A DNA stretch of 64,000 bases from Blastobasis lacticolella (Eukaryota > Arthropoda > Insecta > Lepidoptera > Blastobasidae), in contig LR990055.1 in NCBI GenBank assembly GCA_905147135.1, positions 1,240,001-1,304,000 of the forward strand. The letters run 5' to 3'. A program made the position numbers and the translations under genes. The first letter of the stretch is position 1. The number at the start of each line of letters is the position of its first letter. Shown piece after piece: positions 55,080 through 64,000 of this stretch. The notes under the pieces were generated by a model, which was not told the DNA's origin, searched no databases, and saw nothing but the letters and a program-made list of their open reading frames with translations.

Positions 55080-56065
55080 AGCTTTTATTTTTATTTACAA
55101 TATAATCGTAATACGAAAGTAAACAAAATGTAACGAAGGTACCAAAACATTAGATTTAGAAATACATACACGATGTACCGTACGCCCGCTCACGTGGCAC
55201 GCTTACAATAATCAATAGTTGCGAATATCCGTTAGGTTGTGATAAAATTCAACAGGGGGCTTTATTAGTTAACAAGTGTGGCCCTCGCTCAGTCGTGACA
55301 AGTCCGCAATGCAGCTGTATCTCTGTTTCCAACAGAGAGCCAACTGGGCCGCCTCGTTCCGAGTGAGCGCGGGCTGGCCGCCCCAAGTCGCCAGTTACAA
55401 AAGCTAATCTACAATCTAAGTCTGCAGTGATGTTTCTCGTGTTAAGAACTAGGGTGGCTCGCGATACCTACGATGGCAGTACAGCGGTCAAGCTATTCAT
55501 TGACTAAAACACAAAACAGTAGCACCATTTGTAAAAAAATATAATATTTCCCAAAACACAACAGACCCTGCGGCGCTTCCGTTCCGAGTGCGCAGTCTTC
55601 CCACTTTTCAGTGATTCCGACTTTTGCGATGGCTCGCGTCGTGCGATGTCCATTGAAAGAACGTTTTATTCGTCTTTTAAATATATATTGACACGGTCCA
55701 ATGTACATCGAACACGGCTAACGTTGCGAAGTCATCCCGCTGAGGCATCGGTCCCGTGCGTAACTATGTGGCGCTCGATTACGATCCAAATATTAAAGCT
55801 ATCGAACGCGCATCTAGCCAGCCTTGACGGCTTTACACGGGTGCGATTCTCATTTCATATTCGGAACAGAGTAAGTTAGGACCGTAGCAAGTGGAACAAT
55901 GTGGCCTCTGCCCAGTTTCCTCCATTGGTAGGTACTATTATTTTATCTATTGTTGGGCTCGTACAAAGATTTGTGTTTTTGGATACGTGTTAGAAAGTTG
56001 TACTCGCTACAGTATGCTACCCTTCCAACATTTATGTCGGAGGCCTTGCAGAATCAAATCTTTGT
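55080..56065 (-). other. Possible 3' UTR of a minus-strand gene
   Basis: Read on the minus strand there is a GTAAATAAAAATAAAAGC poly(A)-signal-like cluster at about 55082-55099. Upstream of it (55150-55880) lies mixed-composition, apparently single-copy sequence with short open frames. This would fit a long 3' UTR, but no coding exon is recognised and the call is speculative. Confidence 0.2.
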
Positions 56066-56162
56066 ACAGCCGGCAAAACTGTCTCTAGATTACTACTTAT
56101 GATTAGACCTTAAAAAACACTATTTAACGCCGTTACAGGAACATTTTTATGCAAAAAATTCT
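56066..56162 (+). repeat. Left copy of the RTE-flanking direct repeat
   Basis: It starts ACAGCCGGCAAAACTGTCTC and ends TATGCAAAAAATTCT. It is repeated at 57332-57427 with one 2-bp indel, one substitution and one 1-bp indel. Confidence 0.93.
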
Positions 56163-57331
56163 GATGTCTCACACCATGAAGCTCTTCGAACGCATTGTTG
56201 ACTCGCGGATCCGACGGGAGTGTACAATCTCGGAGTGTCAGTATGGGTTACGGCCGGGTTGGGGGACCTTACACCTTACACTCCGTATTTGCCCTGAGAA
56301 CTTTCATGGAGGAATACAGATCAAAGAACACGCCCCTGCATTTCCTGTTGCTGGACGTGCAAAAGGCTTTCGATTGTGTTCCTCGGGAGATTATCTGGTG
56401 GGCGTTGCGGTCCAAATCGGTGCCCAAGGCCTATCTATATTGACATTATCCGGGACAAGTACCACAATTCCGATTCCACAGTAAGGAGCGCTTTTGGTGA
56501 AACCAACCAGTTCCCTATTACCGTTGGGGTACATCAGGGCTCTGTGATCAGCCTACGTGATATTATACGTAAAGTCAGCCAGCATCCGAGACTATCATGA
56601 GGTGCATCACGATATCGTGGTATCGATATCGCACTGACAGGCTCTGACAAGGGGCGACTAGTCCAACGTGTAAAAAAGTGGAAGGAGTCACTTGAGAACG
56701 GCGGTCTGAAGATTAATGTGGCAAAGACAGACATGGCCTGCAACAATGTCAGATCTGGAATCTGTACTTAGCGCAACCGGGAACATCGACAGCGACGTCA
56801 AAGCCCGAATATCCGCGGCTTGGGCCAAATGGTTAGAGACGACAGGTGTAATGACCCTAAAATGCCGATAAAGCTGTAGGAATAGGTATATAAGCCATCA
56901 TTAGACCTGCTCTCCTATACGGCGGTGAGACTTGGCCCCTACTAGATCGACACAAGCAGGAGCTGCGCGTCACAGAAATGAAGATGCTGCGGTGGATGTG
57001 TGGAGTTGTACGGAAAGATCGCATTCGAAATGCCCACATTCGTGGTAGCCTTGGCGACCGTGACATTGCAGATAAACTGCAAGAGTGCCGCCTTCGATGT
57101 TATGGCCACGTCTTGCGCAGACCGGCAAACTACGTGGGGAACAAATGTCTGGCCATGCCACCCCCGCCAGGCATGGGTAGGAGAAGTCGGCCCAAGAAGC
57201 GATGGCTTGACGTCAAGAGTGATATGCGTGCCGACAAGCTCACCACCAAGGATGCCGAAGACCGAGCAAAGTGGGCCGGGAAGAGTAGGAAGGCGGACCA
57301 CAACCAGGATATAGCGCCAAGATGATGATGC
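56163..57331 (+). pseudogene. 5'-truncated RTE-like LINE with long flanking duplication
   Basis: It opens inside the reverse transcriptase (MSHTMKLFERIVDSRIRREC). It continues through frame changes with FLLLDVQKAFDCVPREIIWW, RDKYHNSDSTVRSAFGETNQ and PITVGVHQGSV, then has a deletion that removes the catalytic DD region. The last frame (56978-57325) gives MKMLRWMCGVVRKDRIRNAH, YGHVLRRPANY and GRRSRPKKRWLDVKSDM, and stops just before GCCAAGATGATGATG. The copy is dead. It is flanked by direct repeats of about 96 bp. Confidence 0.85.
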
Positions 57332-57427
57332 ACAGCCGGCAAAACTGTCTAGATTACTACTTATGATTAGACCTTAAAAAACACTATTTTACGCCGTTAC
57401 AGGAACATTTTTTATGCAAAAAATTCT
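57332..57427 (+). repeat. Right copy of the RTE-flanking direct repeat
   Basis: It begins immediately after the GATGATGATGC tail of the RTE copy and matches 56066-56162 at about 96 percent by hand count. Confidence 0.93.
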
Positions 57428-59449
57428 ATCAACTGTTTAAGAGACTAGTAGATTTCATATTAAATTTCGACGTTTGTCATGTATGTTAACCAGGAGGCTA
57501 TGACGTTAACGAATGTATAGTAGTAGTGCTATATGTTTATCATTCCTTTACTTAATATTGTTTTAATAAAATTATGTATAACGCCCGCCCGCACTAGTCT
57601 TCGATGTTATAAAATACGAGTAATAGCTAATACAGTAGGCCGGCCCCGTTCCAACGCGCCAAACGCTGACCTACCTTTGTGACCTTACTTGTATTCCTTT
57701 ACTCTGCACATGTTAGATTTGTACTTGTAACGCATCGATTGTTCGTCGACAGTCGTAACATGGCGTCGATTGGAAGGAGACCGGCCGGACAAACTACCAT
57801 ATTTTAGTTTCACTCCTCCCCTATTACCCCGTCTATTCTTACGGCTAAGGGTCAACGCAACTCTTACTCTATTATATGGAATAAAAGTATGTGTATTGCA
57901 TATACATAATAATCATATTATAATAATAATGTACACAATAATCTAATCATGGTACTACAATATGCGAGGTGGCACTATTTAACTTCGAATTGGCTTAACT
58001 AAAATACGCTGAAGTGGCGTTTGCTTCGTGGGGATGCGCTACGCCCCTATGCACTACATGCTGACCTAGCCTGCGCGTTGGAAGTATAGAAACAGACTTG
58101 CGCATTCAGAATTTCTCTAATCTGACACGTGAGCTAATAATTCTCTTTCTATGATCCAAGACACAGGACCTTTCCAAGCTAACATTCAATAAACCAACAA
58201 CTACGCCGAACCAGCCGGTGAGTCACCAAATCCATAGCATTGAGTCTACAGCAGAACGGCTCGGGCCTAGGGCAATTCATCTAATAACGTAAACCTCTGC
58301 ACTGCACACGCATTCGGGCAAAACATAAGACGCCGATCATAAAAACAATGGCCGTGCCAAATTGTACTACATTTACAAATATTTAAAAACACAGATTAAA
58401 AAATAACGTTACACCATCAACAGTTTTAAAACTACCCTCCTTAGCGTACGGAGTAATGTATAAAAACATCGTTTCACTAAGCTAGTTTTGAGAATTTTTT
58501 TTATTGGGACGTTGGATTTCGGTTTTCGCTTCAGAATTTGCGGGCTACCAACAAAAATAAAAGGTTCTACATTTAGATTACACAATAATTGTAACTAGGC
58601 TGACATACAAAAACCATTGTGCTGATCCATTCTGGCATATCGTTTAAAGCTTAGAAGATTACGGCGCCTACAGCTGGGGGAGTCGCGCGCGTATATATTG
58701 TACATTCTCGACTCTGTTCCCAGCTGCAAAATTAGACGCAGGATTCGTTAATAAATAACATTTTTAATATAAAAAATTTGGTGTTGACTCAGTCAGGCAT
58801 TAATTATACAGGTCCCATTGCATCTTTTTTTTTATATAACATTTTTATTTTGTTTCGAGCGCGAGAAAAAGCGTACTTTCACTAATAAGAGACTAATAGT
58901 ACAATAGGTAGGTAGGTAGGTAATACCGGTTTGAGGAAGTATTTTGAACACACGAGACTAGTCCAATCGCTTCTACAACGGAATGTTGCATCCATTTATG
59001 TCCGCCGCTTCGTAATAGATGCCTCAAATATTTTAAAGTACACCTTACATGAGCTACCGATGCAAGTCAAACAGGTGAGATTGAACGTGTGTTGAAAGGT
59101 AGAAATATAACTTTCGCTACACGTTTATAGCAACAAATGGCCCAATCTCAAACTTGTCACGCAAATTTCAAATGGTCCCATATCGTCCCAACGATCCACC
59201 GGTAAGTACTGCGCGCACCTCCCGTGATTCGCTCCGTATACCGAGAGGTGGACAGGAGCATGGGTTGGTGGTCCCATATCGCCCCATTCGCAGATGGTGT
59301 AATTCCTAGATCACCCCCTCCCCTATTTACACACACACACATAACGTCACGGAATATCATCGATTTGATCGTGATACGTACGTCTTAGCCTTCCCCTCCC
59401 GATCATACTATTCACTCCTACCATAGGCATCATATTCGTTATCCTGCTA
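57428..59449. other. Intergenic, no gene seen
   Basis: Apparently single-copy sequence of mixed composition. GGTAGGTAGGTAGGTA at 58906-58921 is a short simple repeat, and (AC)n is at 59330-59341. 59160-59300 has two TGGTCCCATATCG units about 100 bp apart. No conserved ORF is found on either strand. Confidence 0.4.
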
Positions 59450-59640
59450 CGCAGAGATTCCGGTTTCGATTTCCAACCAAACCGAAATTGTAATGAAGAA
59501 TTTTAATTTCTGTTACGGATCTGGGTGTTATAAATTTTTATTATTTAAAAGTATTTAGTAATTCCGTTATCTAGCACCCACAAAACAAGCTTTGCTTACT
59601 TTTGGGCTAGATGACGCTGTGTGAATTGTCCAAATATAGG
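59450..59640 (+). mobile_element. tRNA-derived SINE, family A (old copy)
   Basis: The tRNA-like head is heavily mutated (CTACGCAGAGATTCCGG). The body AATTTCTGTTACGGATCTGG and the tail AACAAGCTTTGCTTAC with GGGCTAGATGACGCTG match the other copies. Confidence 0.7.
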
Positions 59641-59849
59641 TATTTATTTATTATTTATTCATCCTCTCTACATGCCAACCAGCTTATCATTTATTTATCT
59701 ATCCTAGTTATTACATCTTTCACTCCAATCACTCCGGCACATTCCCATTACACTATTCTTTCGATACTTCATAACGCTCTATTTTCTACTGCATATTTGC
59801 TAGATGAAATTAAATTAAACGATCTAGCCATCTGACCGACCATGACCAT

Positions 59850-60175
59850 CTGGGAATAGGATGTTGACATCGGTTCTAAAGTAATATTCGATGAATATCG
59901 AAAAGAAGAAACAGAAGACATCGATGGTTTTTGGCGCCATTATAAACAATTGATTCAAATGTGTTAATATGGTCCGGTTTTTTCGCGGTTCTATCGATGG
60001 TCGATACCTATTGTAAATTAGGCGAAGGTGAGTGAACTAGTGTATGCACTTAATCAGCGAAATTCAGTACACCAACTCAATATGGCTCAAAGCCATTTCC
60101 GATGTTTTTCACGTAACATCGATGTGTCGATGTTTTCGAGGGCTTAACATCGATCATCCCTAGAACGGGACGATC
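59850..60175. repeat. AT-rich repeat with ATCGATGT-type inverted segments
   Basis: ACATCGATGTGTCGATG and TTAACATCGATCATCCCTAG lie at 60110-60165, and GACATCGGTTCTAAAG and GACATCGATGG lie at 59865-59930, in inverted relation. The layout suggests an old MITE, but no clean termini were found. 19590-19615 has a related block. Confidence 0.35.
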
Positions 60176-60598
60176 TGGGACCATGACCATGGAACTGCGT
60201 AACGACGAGTTAAGAGAATGGGATCATTTGCTGCACAGGCGTCGGATAGTTGTTCGATTTCCATGACAATAATTTCATTTACAAGATACATATGTCACAA
60301 TAATCATATAATAGTTTTATAGGTACATCCTACTGTTAACAATAAACGTTTGTATTATACTCAATATTCCTTACTATATAAAATATTCATTAAATACACA
60401 AGTACAAAACGACACGCAAATTGATAAAATATACGAGGCATCCGTTTTAATTGCACTTCTGTATTGAGGGTGGGAATCGTCTACGACGGAAGACATGTGT
60501 GGATCGTCGAGTCGTGTTCGAGGGATGCGTCGAATGCTACCTATTCCGACCCTTTTGTGGACTATATTATACATCTACGTAGATGACGACATTGATGT

Positions 60599-60861
60599 CA
60601 GGGTTCGAAATTATCAAGTTAATTATTTTCTTTGATAATTATCGGATATTTATCATCACAGTTTCAGGTATCATGCAGACAAAATGCTGTTTTTTATTGT
60701 TGTAATGTACCTACTCGAAGCTAAGTCCATACAGACAAATAAGTAGTATGGACAAAGTTTGTGACAATTTAAAGTGACATTTTACTATCACCAAGATCAA
60801 GGTATATTTATCACGAGAATTATCATGACAATTATCAAGATAATTATCACTTCGAACCCTG
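60599..60861. mobile_element. hAT-like MITE
   Basis: The termini CAGGGTTCGAAATTATCAAG and, reversed, CAGGGTTCGAAGTGATAATT begin with CAGGG, as many hAT elements do. The 8-bp flanks ATTGATGT and ATAGATCC agree at five of eight positions, a possible degraded 8-bp target duplication. The interior is AT-rich with GATAATTATC-like segments. The element is 263 bp and non-coding. Confidence 0.7.
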
Positions 60862-63800
60862 ATAGATCCATATTACAACGTAATGCTGCACCATAAGATT
60901 ACGAAAAAGACTGCATGGTACATTTACTGCGATCATGGTTCGGACACATTGATCTTCCCCGGCCGTCACGATCACCACGTATCGCAACAACGGCACGCCG
61001 AGAAACAAATACGACAATATTACACGCAAACTATTTAAAACAAAAACATGACGAACACCAGCATTAATTAAATTAAAACAAAATCAATTATTCAAAGTCT
61101 TTCAAAATTGCACGGTCACAACAGTGATGATGAAAAAGAATACAATGTAATAATAATTAACCAATTAATCATTAACAATCGACAAAAACAAAATTAACGA
61201 TCACTCTGTTTAAAATCTCAAATACTATCGCCTTATATTTCTATATCTTCAAGTTAACCAGGTAATATGAAAATGATTCTTTGTTTCTGAACACATAGTT
61301 TACGTAAGTTGGTCTGAGCTTGGCTTTAGAACAGGCAGTGCGGTGAGCTTGGGTTATCGTTGTAGGTACTGTTTGGTCCACAGAACAAAATACATTTGGC
61401 CCATGTTGAAGCCTCCTGCGGTGCCAAATTTCATTTGAGCTGAGGCTGACCAATACTTGTACCTGACCAATACTAATAAGCTTTAGTGTTGAAGGCATCA
61501 CAGTGAAATACATTCTGTTCAGTCAACTGCATGCCGACCTAACCTCAACAGTGTACAGTATAATGATAAATTGAATAATGTGGATATTTTCAATATGAAA
61601 AGCACTATTTTAGAGAAATTCATTTAGACAATTGGCTGTTTTTGACGGATTGTTTTGTTTGTAACAGCGATACACTTGTGAATTATTTAGAGTATCATAC
61701 GTCTAAATTACTTGTGTCATAATATAATTCTGTATGACTGTATGATACCAAAATAAATAAATAATAAAATAAGCTAGCGTCTCTACAGTCACGCATAGCA
61801 ATAATAGCTTATTTTATACTGGTTTTGGGTAGGTCGATTTGCGGTCTTCGGTACAACGATTTCCGCCAATCAATTTTGCAATTTATCGTAACCACAGTTG
61901 AAGGAACTATTGCGACAAAGTTCTAAATGACAAGCTCAGAAAATATTCTACCATACGCCCCGAGTGTTGAACATGTAATCACCTTTTCAAAACTACTGCT
62001 AACTTTATTCTCGATTTCCCTACTGGCAGCGTAAATAAAAAAGGAATTCAATTTAGCGTTAGTTGCTAACGCCATCTATGCCAGGAGACTTCCATAAAAG
62101 GTATTATATCGATAAAATATGCCTCATCGACATTTAGTTCGGTGATTACATCATTACTCAGTCCGCTCGCGAGTGGTCACTCAATTATATTGATAAATGA
62201 CGATTAAATAATTAAGCAGGTGGGATGGGTAAGACTATGTCGCTTGAAGCTAAAACAATAAGTTCTATAATAAAACTATAATCATGTCTCTTGTACGTGT
62301 GAGTACTAAAACCCTTGTAAAGCCAGTTTATGTGGCGACTGACTTAGCCGAAAGATGGACGGGAGGTGACAGTTGATGGTTCTGACGGTGATGAAGAGAA
62401 TTCTAAACTCTTTCAGAAGACCTCACGCTATCGGTATCCGATAGATTGGGGAATGATAAAGCGCACTGGAAATCAGGGCATCCAAGGTGCGTCTATTTAT
62501 ACTAAACACGGCCAGGAGTGTCGGAGGCAAGGGATGGCTCGATGGAGGCCTACCTCAAAAGTACTAGCTGCCGGACTCTGATTGATGAAATAAGCAAACA
62601 GACATGATTGTGAAAAAGAAAATTATAAACAACTATTTACAAGGTACAATAAGTTTTGTCACGACCAATCGCGGGCAGACCAGGGACGCTTTAAAAGCAA
62701 CAACACCGTAGAAATAACATTGTTATCATTTTAAAAAACGCCGGGCAAAAATTGCACTGTGCTTCATTAAACAGAGTAACCTAAGAACACAATAGGTAGT
62801 ATTATATTTCTTTTACACTTTGTTATTTTATTCGGGGAACATAATGTCGATCTGTGTGTACTACTTTAGGCCTCTCTCACAACCGTTGCATTTTATTTTA
62901 TTTTCTTTATACAATATGTAATATTAAAACTTTTTTTTCTACATATAATATTTACTTTACGTTATGTCCGTCATTGATGCGCTCGTTACCTTTTCGTGAC
63001 CAGTTACCGGTTACCATTCCATAACAGGTGCCAGCTCTCATACGTACACTGCAGACATGAGTAATCGTACGTAGCTCTGTTGCCAGCAATTCTCTGATTT
63101 CAATGATTGAAATTGTTACTTTTGCGATTACGTATGATCCATTTAATAGTTTCAGTATTTTGTAATGGAACTTTGTTTGAAACTGATGATACGGAATCGC
63201 AAAAGCAACAAATTTTAATCGTTGAAAGCAGATAATTGTTAACAACAGAGTTGTACAAACAGAACGTACGTACGAGAGCCTCATAAAGATTTGCATATAC
63301 ATTTTGAATTCCGCGATTGCACTAGAGACTACACCAAGAAGTCACAAATAACGATAGATGAGAAAGACTAAGGTACACCTAATACAATAAAAGTATTGAA
63401 GTGAAGACGTAACCATTGTTTAGGAGTCATACTTAGCGTAATTCCACCTTAATATCAACGAATGTGTATCGACCAATTACAACACCGTAAACAATGTCGT
63501 TAGCTTAAAACATAAAATGATTCATAATAAAATTTGAGGTAATAATTACACATTTAACATTAAAATTAACAATTAATTTTATAAATAGCCAGAAGCAAGC
63601 GAGTTTAGTACGACTCTAAGAGATAAAAACATGTGGTGAAGACATAGTTAGATACATCGTACAACATTTGCCGAAAGGGAGAGATACGAAGAGTCGATAT
63701 AGTGTAGAATTTCCGTTAATTTTGCACTTAACAAATAATAGCAAGAATTCCGACCAACAGTTCCGCGCTCGGCTTTCTTCGTGTTCGTATCACTTCATCA

Positions 63801-64000
63801 TTTCATTCTTCGCGCACAAACGTCCACTGTCGAATCACTCGTGCGATAATGAGGGCCGCCGCGTCACCAACATCCGCTAGGTGGCGTTACTAACACGGGA
63901 GGTTGTCGGTGTATTACAGCTTGGACTGTTCTCAGATGGTATGAATTGAATCTGGCTAGAACCAGACAATCTTGAAGGTGTCCAGGAGCCAGTACTGCCA
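60862..64000. other. Intergenic, no gene seen
   Basis: AT-rich. AATAAAATAAGCTA at 61764 and TAGCTTATTTTAT at 61806 are a short inverted pair. A 71-codon frame at 62366-62581 (RYRYPIDWGMIKRTGNQGIQ) has amino acid composition more protein-like than its neighbours but no domain I recognise. No splice-linked exon was found. Confidence 0.35.

Noticed and set aside
56149..56484. Reverse-transcriptase-like ORFs as an active element
   Set aside because: Frames shift repeatedly and the catalytic DD region is deleted; the copy is dead.
62366..62581. 71-codon ORF as a conserved small protein
   Set aside because: The composition is suggestive, but I recognise no domain and see no exon structure or start context that supports it.

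Overview
The window looks like nuclear DNA of a moth or butterfly (Lepidoptera). The host genes are multi-exon with GT-AG introns. They belong to arthropod families (a SmydA-type SET/MYND protein, a single-cluster Toll receptor, a Spaetzle-type ligand, a VRK/ballchen kinase), and the spaces between exons are packed with tRNA-derived SINEs, RTE- and CR1/Jockey-like LINEs, Helitron-like fragments and MITEs of the kind common in Lepidoptera. All four host genes recognised lie on the + strand. The species cannot be named from the sequence.

Layout: (1) 1-15.9 kb holds the 3' eight coding exons of a SmydA-type SET/MYND gene whose 5' end lies before the window. Its 7.9 kb fourth intron carries an almost complete LINE in antisense, with ORF1 and ORF2 both open. 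(2) 15.9-22.4 kb is intergenic, with SINE, Helitron-like and reverse-transcriptase fragments. (3) 22.5-25.9 kb is a two-exon Toll receptor of about 854 residues: signal peptide, LRR-NT, LRRs, one LRR-CT, a membrane segment and a TIR domain. (4) 28.2-43.4 kb is a six-exon Spaetzle-like gene of about 480 residues. It begins only 2.3 kb after the Toll stop codon, and its first coding exon has just 10 codons, followed by a 10.7 kb intron. (5) 43.8-51.1 kb holds a decayed RTE element with a MITE nested in it, then a CR1/Jockey-like LINE whose ORF1 is interrupted by one stop codon and whose ORF2 is open. (6) 51.4-54.9 kb is a six-exon VRK-family kinase (ballchen/NHK-1 type). (7) 55-64 kb has no recognisable host coding sequence. 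It holds a 5'-truncated RTE copy flanked by direct repeats of about 96 bp, an old SINE, a hAT-like MITE and a possible 3' UTR of a minus-strand gene.

The most striking biology is a Toll receptor and a Spaetzle-type ligand gene next to each other in the same orientation. Toll binds processed Spaetzle cytokines and signals through its TIR domain. Whether this receptor recognises this ligand is inference. The receptor has valine where the BB loop of the TIR domain normally has proline. Other notable structures are a perfect 54-bp inverted repeat with a 5-bp loop in a Spaetzle intron, a MITE in the SmydA 3' UTR, and several nested insertions.
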